Of a stretch of 64,000 nucleotides of DNA, positions 17,508 through 26,190 are shown one piece after another. A program made the translations under genes and the position numbers. The stretch's first letter is position 1. Every line of letters starts with the position of its first letter. Origin of the DNA: Olavius algarvensis associated proteobacterium Delta 3 (lineage in GTDB: Bacteria; Desulfobacterota; Desulfobacteria; Desulfobacterales; CAFBRK01); the NCBI GenBank assembly GCA_903231505.1, contig CAFBRK010000133.1, forward strand, positions 124,001-188,000, in the 5' to 3' direction. The notes beneath the pieces were generated by a model. The model was not told where the DNA came from. It searched no databases and was given only the letters and a program-made list of their open reading frames with translations.

Positions 17508-18419
17508 ATGCACATCTACCGGACCGATAGCTTTCCCATTCCGCTTCCCCGGGGGCACCATTTCCCGGCGGGTAAATACCGGATGCTCGCCAGGCGGCTG
17601 GTGGACGATGGCATCGTTAGCAGCAACGAGATGCGCCTGCCCCGGGAGGCCACCCGGGAGGAATTGCTGCGGGTGCATGCCATCGAATATCTTACACGGC
17701 TGGAACGGGGGGAGATGACCGCCAAGGAAATGCGGCGGATCGGGCTGCCGTGGTCTGTGGAACTGGTCGACCGCGCCCGCCGGTCGGTGGGGGCCACCGT
17801 GGAAAGCTGCGTTGCGGCCATGAACGACGGCTTCGCGGTGTCCCTTTCCGGAGGTACCCATCACGCCTTCCCTGACCGGGGCGAGGGCTTTTGCCTGTTC
17901 AACGACGTCGCGGTGGCGGCACGCGCGATACAGGCCGCAGGACGTGCCGAGCGTATCCTTGTCATCGACGCCGACGTGCACCAGGGGAACGGCACGGCCT
18001 TTATCTTCCGCAGCGATCCGACGGTCTTTACGTTTTCCATCCACGGGAAAAACAATTTCCCGTTTCATAAGCAGGCCGGCGATCTGGACGTGAACCTGGC
18101 GGACGGCACTGGCGATGAAACCTATTTAAAGGCGTTGCGGAGCGGGTTGGAAACGATCGCCGGAGGCTTCACGGCGGAGATGGCCATCTACCTGGCCGGG
18201 GCCGATCCATACCATGACGATCGGTACGGGCGCGTGGCCCTCTCCAAGGAGGGGCTGGCCCTTCGGGATCGGGAGGTGCTGGCCTTTTGCAGAAAACACC
18301 AGCTTCCGGTGGTCGTCACCATGGCCGGAGGCTATGCGCGGAACATCGCCGACACAGTCGATATTCACGTGCAAACGGTCCGCATTTTTCAAAGTGCCGC
18401 TCGTGAATTCGAGAAATAA
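17508..18419 (+). CDS. Histone deacetylase-family amidohydrolase
   Basis: Zn-dependent deacetylase of the bacterial HDAC/acetoin-utilisation/acetylpolyamine group, 303 residues. Visible signatures are PRGHHFPAGKYRML at the start, GGTHHAFPDRGEGFCLFNDVAVAA, DADVHQGNGTAFIF with metal-binding Asp/His, and GADPYHDDRYGRV. The substrate may be an acetylated lysine, polyamine or small amide; an acetylpolyamine or acetyl-amino-acid substrate would suit the amino-acid metabolism elsewhere in the window, but nothing local proves it. The start is fixed by family alignment, although the upstream bases are a repeat with no Shine-Dalgarno sequence. The next gene is convergent. Confidence 0.9.
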   Translation: MHIYRTDSFPIPLPRGHHFPAGKYRMLARRLVDDGIVSSNEMRLPREATREELLRVHAIEYLTRLERGEMTAKEMRRIGLPWSVELVDRARRSVGATVESCVAAMNDGFAVSLSGGTHHAFPDRGEGFCLFNDVAVAARAIQAAGRAERILVIDADVHQGNGTAFIFRSDPTVFTFSIHGKNNFPFHKQAGDLDVNLADGTGDETYLKALRSGLETIAGGFTAEMAIYLAGADPYHDDRYGRVALSKEGLALRDREVLAFCRKHQLPVVVTMAGGYARNIADTVDIHVQTVRIFQSAAREFEK

Positions 18420-18496
18420 GAAAAGCGGGTCAATCCGCGCAACCCGTGTATCGTGGGGCCCGGGAATGAAACACCACTCCTTTACCCCACCATGTC

Positions 18497-18556
18497 GTCT
18501 AACCCGAACATTTCATGAAATTTTTTCATAAAGTGATGGAAAAGAAAACATATCAT
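18497..18556 (+). repeat. Dispersed ~60-bp repeat, copy 1
   Basis: CTAACCCGAACATTTCATGA onward resembles 38464-38521 (TTAGCCCGAACATTGCATGA) over about 58 bp, continuing through TTTTTCA and AAAAGAAA to ATATCA. It abuts the 3' end of the TrkA-type channel gene, between convergent genes. Confidence 0.6.
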
Positions 18557-19555
18557 TCATTTTGAAAGGATACGATCGAACTGTGTGATGCTTCTGGCGC
18601 TGCCCAACACAATCAGGGTGTCGCCGGCCTCCACCCGGTCGTCGGCGTTGGGGTTAAACACAATCCGTCCTTCGGCTTTCTTGACGGCAATAATATTCAC
18701 ATCCGCTTTTTCCGGAGTTCCGGACCCCAGCAGTGTCCCACCAACACATTTCGCCCCCGGTTTGATCCGTATCTCCTCCAAATGGATGTCCGTACTGTCG
18801 TCGGCGAAGGCCTTCTCGAGAAACTCGATGACGGCAGGTCGCAAGACGGCGTGGGCCATACGTCTTGCACCGATATCGTATGGAGAAATCACCTTGTCCG
18901 CACCTGCTGCCAGCAGCGTCTTTTTAGTCGAATTGAGTTCGGCCCTGGCCACCATAAAAATGTCCGGATTCATTTGCTTGGCGGTGAGGACCAAAAACAC
19001 GTTGTCTGCATCTGTGGCTACGGCCGTCACAACGCCCTTGGCTCTGTGGATACCGGCTTTTTCCAGGATGCCCTCATCCGTGGCGTCGCCAATCAGATAC
19101 AAGATTCCGTCACCGTCCATGGTGGATACGCGGTTTGAATTACGCTCGATGATCACGACATCGATATATTTTTGAGTGAGGTAGCGGGTGACCACCCGGC
19201 CGATCCTCCCATATCCACAGATGATGTAATGCCCGTTGAGCCTGTTTATCTGAGTATCCAATTTGCGCCTCCCTAAAACCAGTCGAATCCGTCCCTCCAC
19301 AAGGAACTGGATAATATTGCCCACCACATAGAGAAAATACCCCACACCTAAAACAATCAGCACCAGGGTGAACACTCTTCCCGAAACGCTGATCTCGTGC
19401 ACCTCGCTGTACCCCACGGTGGCAAGGGTAATGATGGTCATGTAAAGCGCATCCATGAACCCCCAGTCTTCGATGAGCATATACCCCAGACAGCCGAAAC
19501 CGATCAGGGCGATGGACAGACATACGGATATCAGGATTTGCTTTTCACGACCCAT
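18557..19555 (-). CDS. Potassium channel with RCK (TrkA-N/TrkA-C) domains
   Basis: Two-helix K+ channel of 332 residues: a first helix at about 8-28, pore helix and filter at residues 46-51, a second helix at about 62-85, then TrkA-N with the GYGRIG nucleotide-binding loop near residue 112 and TrkA-C at about 245-332 (GSARSITQFD at the end). The filter reads TVGYSE rather than the usual TVGYGD/E, so the second filter glycine is replaced by serine. This may lower K+ selectivity. RCK domains gate such channels with nucleotides, Ca2+ or Na+. The gene stands alone between a convergent gene and a long spacer. Confidence 0.92.
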   Translation of the reverse strand: MGREKQILISVCLSIALIGFGCLGYMLIEDWGFMDALYMTIITLATVGYSEVHEISVSGRVFTLVLIVLGVGYFLYVVGNIIQFLVEGRIRLVLGRRKLDTQINRLNGHYIICGYGRIGRVVTRYLTQKYIDVVIIERNSNRVSTMDGDGILYLIGDATDEGILEKAGIHRAKGVVTAVATDADNVFLVLTAKQMNPDIFMVARAELNSTKKTLLAAGADKVISPYDIGARRMAHAVLRPAVIEFLEKAFADDSTDIHLEEIRIKPGAKCVGGTLLGSGTPEKADVNIIAVKKAEGRIVFNPNADDRVEAGDTLIVLGSARSITQFDRILSK

Positions 19556-19995
19556 AATACGGCCTCACTCCCGGATCTTGTCGACGTCTCGCACGTCATC
19601 ATGATAAAAGCGGATTTAAAGCTCCGCGGGAAACAATGCATGCGCAAGGACCCGAAGTTATCTTGACGGAATCGGATGCGCACCGGATTGCGCGATCGGG
19701 TGACCCCTGCCGCCGATGCGTTTGACCGGTGGACGGCGCCGTTTCCCCCTTACCCATTGGATATTTTCTTTCGCAGAATTTTCAACCTGTTTTTCAATGT
19801 TCCGATCGAATTCCGCTGCAACGTGAACGTTTGGGCAGACCGGGACATCCGAATGCATTCGCGCATCCCGAATTTCTCATGATCTCACAACATCCCTTTC
19901 GCGTGAGATGAAAATGCAACAGAACAGCGCCATCCTCTTTTTTGGGCGTCTCCGATCCATCTCTCGGCGACCCCAGTCCGTAACGGACCGGATGA
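19556..19995. other. Intergenic spacer, no gene recognised
   Basis: About 440 bp upstream of the K+ channel gene. Short open frames up to 89 codons occur but show no family motif, plausible start or ribosome site. Confidence 0.45.
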
Positions 19996-20022
19996 TATAG
20001 TGGTTGTCCTAAATATGTTCCG
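19996..20022 (-). repeat. Half copy of the TATAGC inverted-repeat element
   Basis: TATAGTGGTTGTCCTAAATA followed by TGTTCCG matches the right-hand end of the elements at 38113-38196 and 24510-24585. The sequence then runs directly into an 8-bp tandem repeat, so the other half is missing or was replaced. Confidence 0.6.
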
Positions 20023-20228
20023 TTTGTCCGTTTGCCGGTTTGCCCGTTAGCCCGTGGGCCCGTTGGCCGGTTTGCCGTTAGCCGGTTTGCCCGTTTGCCC
20101 GTTTGCCGGTTGGCCGGTTTGCCGGTTAGCCGGTTGGCCCGTTTGCCGGTTGGCCCGTTTGCCCGTTTGCCCGCCTGTCCTGAGCGAGTAAAACGAGTCG
20201 AAGGGTTAGCCCGTTAGCCGGTTGGCCC
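20022..20228 (+). repeat. Degenerate 8-bp tandem repeat (GTTNGCCS) with an inserted CTGAGCGAG motif
   Basis: About twenty units of eight bases, mainly GTTTGCCG, GTTGGCCC, GTTAGCCG and GTTTGCCC, run from 20022 to about 20172 and resume at 20204-20228. Between them lies CCTGTCCTGAGCGAG plus AACGAGTCGAAGG, which resembles a palindromic motif common in bacterial intergenic regions. The variation falls mostly at the fourth and eighth bases of the unit. No coding function is likely. Confidence 0.8.
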
Positions 20229-20232
20229 GTGT

Positions 20233-20374
20233 GTCCTCTGTTCTCTGCCATCCGACCTCCGACATCTGCCCTCTGTCCTCTGTCCTCTGCCCTCTGTCCT
20301 CTGCCATCCGACCTCGGACATCCGACCTCCGACATCTGCCTTCTGTCCTCTGCCTTCTGTCCTCTGCCATCCGA
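20233..20374 (+). repeat. Pyrimidine-rich compound repeat (CTCTGTC / CTCTGCC / ATCCGACCTC)
   Basis: Blocks of CTCTGTCCTCTGCC alternate with ATCCGACCTCCGACATCTGCC-type blocks in a higher-order period of about 35 bp. One frame on the minus strand is open through it and would encode a repetitive Glu-Asp-Arg-Gly-Gln peptide, which is most simply a by-product of the repeat. It ends a few bases before the 3' end of the EamA gene. Confidence 0.8.
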
Positions 20375-20380
20375 CATACG

Positions 20381-21337
20381 TTACCGGACACGATGACCGG
20401 ACACGGCGTCCATCTGCAGCAGCCACACCGCCAACAGGGTGATCGCGATACCCGGCAGCACCACCCATTGGGGAGGTGAAAGCCCCAGTCCCCACTCTAT
20501 GGCCGCAACGGCCGACGGCGTTAAAAATGTGTAGGCGACCACACGGGAGGGGCCCAACCGGGGGGCGGTGTGCTGAAGAATCCAGAACGTGACGGCGGTA
20601 GAAGGCCCTGCCAGATAGGCGATTCCCAGCCAAACACCGGAATCGGGTACCGGCAAGCCGCCGTTTCGCCACACGGCGGCCACCAGCAGCGCCAAAGTGG
20701 CGATCAGGAGACTGTAAAACGTAAAGCAGACCTTGGATTCATCCCGCTGCAATTTTTTCATCGACAGCATGTAGACGGCCAGGCAGCCGGTTCCTAAAAA
20801 AAAGATCCAGTCGCCCCGGGAAATTTTTAATTCGAGCATCCGGTCGATATCACCCCGAAAAATGACCCAGAGGCATGCCGCCATGGACAAGGCCAGAATC
20901 CACAGCTGCCGGAACCGTATCGGTTCACCCACCAGCCTGCCCAGCAGCATCGTCATCAACGGCAGCGTTGTATAGATGGTGCTGGTATTCAAAGGCGACG
21001 TTTCTTTGAGTGACTGGAACATGAGAATGAAAAAGAGCCCATAGCTTCCGCCCACGACACTGTAGCGTCCCAAATCTTTCCATCCTGGCAACCGGACCCC
21101 TTTCACAAAGGGCAGCATCAGCCCAAAGATGACGGTGGCGGTGAAAAACCGCCAAAAGGTCAGCACCGTAGGATCGTGACCGGGCGTGATGGCGGCAACC
21201 ACCGGAAACGATCCGGCGATAATGACCGAGAAGATGACCATCCACAGGTGGGCGTTCCGGTTTGTTTCCGCGCGCAAATGGCTATCGGTCTGTTGGGCCA
21301 TTTGATCAGCCGATTCATGTGTCTTGATGGATGACAT
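20381..21337 (-). CDS. EamA/DMT-family transporter
   Basis: Drug/metabolite transporter superfamily protein with ten predicted helices in two EamA repeats, about 318 residues. Typical features are TFWRFFTATVIFGLMLPF in repeat one, LNTSTIYTTLPLMTMLLGRLVGEPI, and the repeat-two segment AYLAGPSTAVTFWILQHTAPRLGPSRVVAY. Such proteins usually export amino acids or metabolites. The ATG at 21337 is preferred over an in-frame TTG at 21349 because GAGGCG lies at the right distance. The 3' end abuts the compound repeat block. Confidence 0.88.
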   Translation of the reverse strand: MSSIKTHESADQMAQQTDSHLRAETNRNAHLWMVIFSVIIAGSFPVVAAITPGHDPTVLTFWRFFTATVIFGLMLPFVKGVRLPGWKDLGRYSVVGGSYGLFFILMFQSLKETSPLNTSTIYTTLPLMTMLLGRLVGEPIRFRQLWILALSMAACLWVIFRGDIDRMLELKISRGDWIFFLGTGCLAVYMLSMKKLQRDESKVCFTFYSLLIATLALLVAAVWRNGGLPVPDSGVWLGIAYLAGPSTAVTFWILQHTAPRLGPSRVVAYTFLTPSAVAAIEWGLGLSPPQWVVLPGIAITLLAVWLLQMDAVSGHRVR

Positions 21338-21669
21338 GTCGCGCCTCAAGTGCTAAATAACATAAGGGCTTGTCGGGCGTCTTCTGATTTGCGGGGTGTG
21401 CGCACTTTTTTACACATCCGGATTTGCCCATCATGTCCTGATCTGACATTGAAGTTAGTGCATCTGCGACCCGAATCCACCTGTTTTAGCTCCGAATGGA
21501 TATGGCGCCGATGTGTTGTCTGACAGATCGGCGGAATTATGGGTTTCGCTGGTCCGGGCACTTCAGGGGCCGATCCTGGCATCAAGTTTCCCATGAAATT
21601 TTTACCGGGCCCCTTCATTATCGTAAACGCTATTGATTGGATTCTGGCAGCGAAAGGCGGCGGGAGCAA

Positions 21670-21945
21670 ATGAATAAACGGATTAAAAATGCTGTTAAAT
21701 GGACCCTTCCCGGAACGGTTGTCTTGACGTTGGTCTTTGGGTGGGTGTTTCTTCATCTTACGGACTATAACCCCACCCGTGGGAGCCTGGTAAAATTTTT
21801 ACTGGCAATGGTCGTCATTTTTTTCGTGGCCACCATTTATCATGTTCTGGATTACCTGGCGGAAGATCATATCCAAAACAAGGACAAACCGCCAAATGAA
21901 AGAAAATCGATTTGGGAGTTATTAAAGGGTGAGCCAGATAAATAG
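21670..21945 (+). CDS. Small two-helix membrane protein, unknown function
   Basis: 91 residues with hydrophobic segments at about 10-30 (LPGTVVLTLVFGWVFLHL) and 38-60 (LVKFLLAMVVIFFVATIYHVL), then a charged cytoplasmic tail. I do not recognise the family. The ATG at 21670 has CGGGAG upstream; an in-frame ATG at 21637 would add 11 residues without a ribosome site. It stands alone. Confidence 0.6.
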   Translation: MNKRIKNAVKWTLPGTVVLTLVFGWVFLHLTDYNPTRGSLVKFLLAMVVIFFVATIYHVLDYLAEDHIQNKDKPPNERKSIWELLKGEPDK

Positions 21946-22622
21946 GATCGGCATAGACCTGAAAGAATTCGCTCCCCGGCTGAAACACCGACTTCCCGAG
22001 TTTTGCCGGGAACCGATCTTATCTAGAACACTTGGTCGGATCAAGGGATCGCTACTGAAATGGTGTGAGAAAGTTCAAACAAGAGGCTCCGTATCAGACT
22101 AAAGAACCCCCGCGAATCAACGTCCTGATGTAAGGTTTGTTGAACTTGCTTATTCCCTGTAGCTCGCTACAGGGACCCAATTAATTCCTCTCCCCTGGTG
22201 GGAGAGGTAAGGAGAGGGGGCAAGATAGACATTATTCCGCTTTTATACCCCTTAGCTTGTTGCGGGGAGCTTCATTACAGAAATATAAAAAACATGCCCA
22301 TGTTGTCTCTGGTTCAGATTCACCGGGATCGAGCGGACGCCAACAGACGGACCATTATAGAGACCACCCGATATTGTCGGGCGTCCGAGCTGTCCTGCCC
22401 GGCCGGGGCGTGACCCCGGGTGCCGTGGAGATGGCGAGGCACCGGTAAGCAGGTAGACTGCCCAGACCACCTGAACTATCGATTATAGAATATGGGTAAC
22501 CGCATGCCCAGATTGTGTGATCTATTACACAAAATGGTCTGGCCGTGCATCCGCTGGTTTATTCTAACCTTTCGATATTTAATATTAAATTTTTTTATAC
22601 GGGTTGGCACAAAATTTGATTA
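21946..22622. other. Intergenic spacer rich in REP-like hairpins
   Basis: About 680 bp without a recognisable gene. It contains hairpins at 22155-22174 (CCCTGTAGCTCGCTACAGGG, perfect), 22187-22207 (CCTCTCCC and GGGAGAGG arms) and 22248-22267 (CCCCTTAGCTTGTTGCGGGG). The first and third share the pattern CCC..TAGCT.G.T.C.GGG and are probably members of one REP-like family. A 71-codon frame at 22198-22413 shows no family features. Confidence 0.6.
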
Positions 22623-22673
22623 ATGATGAGTAATAAAATATTACCACAACCTGATTATGGCGGGGTATTCGAA

Positions 22674-23348
22674 ATGGTTTCACGAAATTTCTTAGGCAGC
22701 CTTTTACTCGCATTCTTGCTCATCGTTCCCTCAGCTCACGCCGTTCCGATGCTCAGCATCGTAGATAGTCCCGGCACTTTCGGCTCCATTCCAGGAGGCG
22801 CCACCAACGATATCTTGGATGATATTTATGGTAGCGGTGTTACGAGCCGGAGTGGATACTTCGGCAGCAACATCTCCCTGACCGAGGATGCGACGGTGAC
22901 CTTTACCTTCTTAGGCTTTGAGGCCGGGTTTACAAATGATTTTGGATTGAACCTGGCCGGTGTGGGGGACATTTTCACGAACCAAACATCTCCACAGTTT
23001 CCATCGCCCGGAAGCTCGGTATCATATGCGTTGGGATCCGGCGTGCTGCCCTTTTATTTCGATATTGACAGTGACCGTGATACGCTTACAAACGGTTCTA
23101 ATCCGAACGACTTCCAAGGGAACTCCGATATCAATTTCTTTACGAGTTTTGACGGTAATGCGGCTGCTCAACTTGGAACGAGCCTGGTGGTGTTTCTCGA
23201 TGACGGGGGCGCCTCAAATGACGACAATCACGACGACATGGCGGTTCGCGTCAGCGTGGCGCCGGTCCCCGAACCGGCCACCCTTTTCCTGGTCGGCGCA
23301 GGGCTAATCGGTCTTGTCGGTGCCCGGCGAAAGTACAAGAAAGCCTGA
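22674..23348 (+). CDS. PEP-CTERM sorting-signal protein
   Basis: Secreted protein with a signal peptide (MVSRNFLGSLLLAFLLIVPS, cleaved near AHA) and a C-terminal PEP-CTERM tripartite signal: VPEPATLFLVG, a hydrophobic stretch and the basic end ARRKYKKA. Exosortase would cleave it during export to the surface or exopolysaccharide matrix. The body is Asp/Gly/Ser/Asn-rich and beta-like. No exosortase or glycosyltransferase genes are in the window. The ATG at 22674 gives a conventional signal peptide; an in-frame ATG at 22623 would add 17 polar residues. A strong terminator follows. Confidence 0.9.
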   Translation: MVSRNFLGSLLLAFLLIVPSAHAVPMLSIVDSPGTFGSIPGGATNDILDDIYGSGVTSRSGYFGSNISLTEDATVTFTFLGFEAGFTNDFGLNLAGVGDIFTNQTSPQFPSPGSSVSYALGSGVLPFYFDIDSDRDTLTNGSNPNDFQGNSDINFFTSFDGNAAAQLGTSLVVFLDDGGASNDDNHDDMAVRVSVAPVPEPATLFLVGAGLIGLVGARRKYKKA

Positions 23349-23379
23349 TGTCTTAGTCATCTCTGTTTTTTCAAAACTG

Positions 23380-23423
23380 AAAAGCGAGCAGAATATCGAT
23401 TCCGACTTCTGCCCGCTTTTTTT
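23380..23423 (+). terminator. Rho-independent terminator after the PEP-CTERM gene
   Basis: AAAAGCGAGCAGAA (23380-23393) pairs with TTCTGCCCGCTTTT (23407-23420) with a single mismatch, and a run of seven T residues begins at 23417. It lies 32 bp after the stop codon. Confidence 0.9.
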
Positions 23424-23539
23424 GTGGTGATCAACCGGCGTGTCGTTCAAGTGCCGCCTTCGATTCACCCGGCGCAACACGGGGCGGTCGTCGGTTACAC
23501 ACGGCAATTTGCCTGCTAGTGATGCAGGCTCAGATTATA

Positions 23540-24193
23540 TCACCACCGGAAGGTCATCCCAATAACAACATTATGCGTATTGAATGTGGGTTCCAGCGCA
23601 ATTTGGCCTCCTCCACGGGCCTCGCTGGTGAAGGACGGGCTGAAACTCTTGTATCCATATTCGAGAACAATTCCATAGCTTTCCTTTAGCAAAACGGATA
23701 CGCCACCCCTGGCATCAATTCCCATGCTAAAATAGGTGTCCTCCAAAACGGATCCGGAGGGGGGTACCGCTTCTATGAATTCAGACATGCCGCCATAAAA
23801 AAAACCGGGGCCTATTCCGATATAGGGTTGGATTCTTCCTTTTGGATATTTTTCACTGGTGTTTAATTTTAGCCGGGCCATGACCAATGCGGACAGGGAG
23901 CCCACACCGATATCGATCTCGCCAAAATTCAGTTCGGAAAAGCTTACATCCCCTGCCAACCCCAGCCACGACATGCCGTTAAACCAATAACCGATTCTCC
24001 CGCCAAAAATCTGGCCCGAATCAGAGTTGTCGACCGTTGCAACCGGGGTCCCGTTGAACGTGATCTCCATATTGTCCGCCTGGCTGCTGTGCAGACCGAA
24101 GTATACGTCTCCAAACCATTCGCCAGGTGCAGAGGCAGGAATTAAAAGGGTAAATACGACCATAGGAAGCAACAATATCGCTCTCCTGTTCAT
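23540..24193 (-). CDS. Outer-membrane beta-barrel protein (OmpA/OMP_b-brl-like)
   Basis: 217 residues with a signal peptide ending near PASAPG and alternating amphipathic strands typical of an eight-stranded barrel (for example IFGGRIGYWFNG, ALVMARLKLN, YGIVLEYGYKSF). It ends with aromatic IGMTFRW, the outer-membrane insertion signature. The RIQPYIGIGPGFFYGG segment is common in such barrels. The role is unknown. It is single and convergent with the PEP-CTERM gene. Confidence 0.82.
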   Translation of the reverse strand: MNRRAILLLPMVVFTLLIPASAPGEWFGDVYFGLHSSQADNMEITFNGTPVATVDNSDSGQIFGGRIGYWFNGMSWLGLAGDVSFSELNFGEIDIGVGSLSALVMARLKLNTSEKYPKGRIQPYIGIGPGFFYGGMSEFIEAVPPSGSVLEDTYFSMGIDARGGVSVLLKESYGIVLEYGYKSFSPSFTSEARGGGQIALEPTFNTHNVVIGMTFRW

Positions 24194-24509
24194 GTGCCAC
24201 CCTCCTCGATGAGATTTCGTATGTGCTTGATCCGCCGTTATCTGAAAGCAGATGAAAGGGAGCGCAGTGGAAGGTCGTTTGCTTCTTAAGAGATGAGCTC
24301 TATATCGCGTGCAGGTGCCGGATGATTTCCTATACTATTAGACTGAGCAATCAGCAATTGCAATGCTTGTCGAGTATACATGCGGTCATAAGAAATTTAA
24401 AACGGTCAGCCGAAGATTAACTTTCATCTATAGCTTGATATGATGCCTGAGGCTGAACTTGTTGGAACACAGAATCCGATGACACAGTAGTGGACCACCG
24501 ACAGATGAT
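24194..24509. other. Intergenic spacer upstream of the barrel gene
   Basis: About 315 bp; the ribosome site GAGGAGGGTGGC of the barrel gene is at the left edge. No gene or clear hairpin was seen before the inverted-repeat element that begins at 24510. Confidence 0.45.
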
Positions 24510-24585
24510 CTATAGCGATTTTCAGAATTCCGTTCCGGAACCGGACCCTACCTTCAATCGAAACACATTTATGGCAACTGCTATA
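24510..24585 (+). repeat. TATAGC inverted-repeat element, complete copy (76 bp)
   Basis: Begins CTATAGCGATTTTCAGAATT and ends ATTTATGGCAACTGCTATA. The ends are imperfect inverted repeats (TATAGC...GCTATA). It aligns along its whole length with the reverse complement of 38113-38196, apart from a 6-8 bp internal indel. No coding capacity. The TA flanks would fit a TA-targeting transposon such as IS630/mariner. Confidence 0.8.
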
Positions 24586-24685
24586 AAAAGAAATAGAGCA
24601 GTTCAAATTAAGTGGAGGCGAACGCAGGTGCAGCGCAGATTGTAAAACCGGAAGGTCAGCTCGTGTTCATGTGCCTGATACCCAT

Positions 24686-25249
24686 TCACTGCTCGAGCGC
24701 TTTCGCCAAAGGCATGAACGTCTCGGATTTGAGCTCCACCGGAACGGGCTGATCCTTATCATCGGTGTCCCAGCATTGGGTTTCGATCCTGACATAGGTT
24801 TCGGCCAAGTCTTCCGGCTTTAGAATGCCTTCAGGGATTTGATCCTTCGTTTCCGAGGTGCCTTTTTTGGTTGCATAGAACTGCTCCAGATTCGATTTGA
24901 GAAGGCGGACCTTGTACTTTATCTTACACTCCGAAGGGTACCGGGTGGGATCCAAAGCGCTCCAGGTGATCATCGGGGCAAGAGAATTTCCCGAGGCCTG
25001 AATATTTTTTACGTATGGCAGTCTTTCCGCCTTATCCAATCTGTGGGTTTTGGCGATGACTTCGTTTCCTTGGGCGTCCTTGACCTTGATTTCCCATGTT
25101 CCCAGATGTTTCTTTGGATCGAATGGTGGAAACGGGTTGTGTAACAACAGGACGTTCTTGTAGATCGAGCCGATGTTTCGTGAGGCCAGGTTGAGGACCA
25201 GTCCCGTGTCCAGATTGGTTGCGGTGGCATCGACGATGGGCGAATCTGT
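24686..25249 (-). pseudogene. 5'-truncated hypothetical protein (C-terminal fragment)
   Basis: An open minus-strand frame runs from a TGA at 25250-25252 to the stop at 24686. It has no ATG or GTG start in its first 35 codons; the first usable start is a TTG at 25147. The protein reads like the C-terminal part of a secreted beta-sandwich (LGTWEIKVKDAQGNEV, SLAPMITWSALDP, ETYVRIETQCWDTDD). I do not recognise the family. The N-terminus stops where a divergent gene fragment begins, so both were probably cut by one rearrangement near 25245. Confidence 0.55.
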
Positions 25250-26190
25250 TCAGTTATGACGAGACCAATACATGGCGTCTCAAATTTGCCATCGATTCGG
25301 CCGGCGCGGACCTGAAGGACGTCTCCGTCATTTTCGGAGATCTACAGGGCAATGCCGCATGGCAGGAATTTACAAACCGGTTAAATCCCCAGTCCAGGGA
25401 CGACAAGGTGCCCGAGCCGGCATCTCCGCAAAGCCGGAAGAGGGTAGGGATAGCACTTGCGATCGTCTTTGCTGCAGCAATATTGTCTGTCGGAATCTGG
25501 TACTCGCAAACGCGCAAGATCGAGCCTGCCGCAATTCAGAGTGATTCAGAAATAGCCTCCATTGCGATCCTTCCCTTTGCGAATATGAGCGGCGATCCGG
25601 ACCAGGAGTACTTCAGCGACGGGATCACCGATGATCTTATTACCGATATATCAAAAATATCCAATATTTATGTAATATCCCGAAATTCCACTTTCACCTA
25701 CAAGGGAAAAACTGCAAAGGCCCAGCAGATCGGGAAAGATCTCGATGTACGATACATCTTAGAGGGAAGCGTATGCAAAGTGGGTGACAGGATCCGCATC
25801 AACGCCCAGCTCATCGATACCGCCACCGGCCATCACCTGTGGGCGGAGCGCTATGACGGAAATCTGGGCGATATTTTCGAACTGCAGGACAGGATTACGC
25901 AGAAGATCGTAGCCGCGCTATCAATAGAACTGACGGAGACGGACCTGCACCATCTCTCCCGTAGGGAAACGGATAACTTTGAAGCCTACGAAGCCTACCT
26001 GCAAGGATGGGAGCATCAACGCCGCGACACCAAGAGCGATTTGGTCGAGGCGGTGTCCAGCTTCAAAACGGCCATTGAGTTGGACCCGACGTACTCGGAA
26101 GCCCATGCCGCCCTTTCTCTTGCCTACCAACACATTGCCGGAAGGCGTTGGGATGTGGATCTTGGATGGGGCGATGTGCGTTCCTTTTAA
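25240..26190 (+). pseudogene. Fragment of a TolB-like/TPR signalling protein (adenylate-cyclase-family C-terminal part)
   Basis: The frame contains one transmembrane helix (VGIALAIVFAAAILSVGIWY), then the widely conserved TolB-like segment IAILPFANMSGDPDQEYFSD with GITDDLITDISKISNI and VRYILEGSVCKVGDRIRINA, and the first TPR units (YEAYLQGWEHQRR, FKTAIELDPTYSEAHAAL). In family members this follows a cyclase or winged-helix domain and continues with many TPRs. Here the N-terminal domain is absent, the preceding codons are antisense to another fragment, and the TPR region ends abruptly at 26190. Both ends therefore look lost. The nearest start is a TTG at 25219 without support. Confidence 0.7.

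Noticed and set aside
20022-20374. CRISPR-like appearance of regular repeats
   Set aside because: Units are 8 or about 35 bp with no unique spacers of constant length, and no cas genes are present.
20126-20672. Open minus-strand frames encoding repetitive Glu-Asp-Arg-Gly-Gln peptides
   Set aside because: They arise from the simple repeats and run antisense or out of frame into the EamA gene; no start signals.
22198-22413. 71-codon open frame in the REP-rich spacer
   Set aside because: It begins inside a REP-like hairpin and shows no family features.
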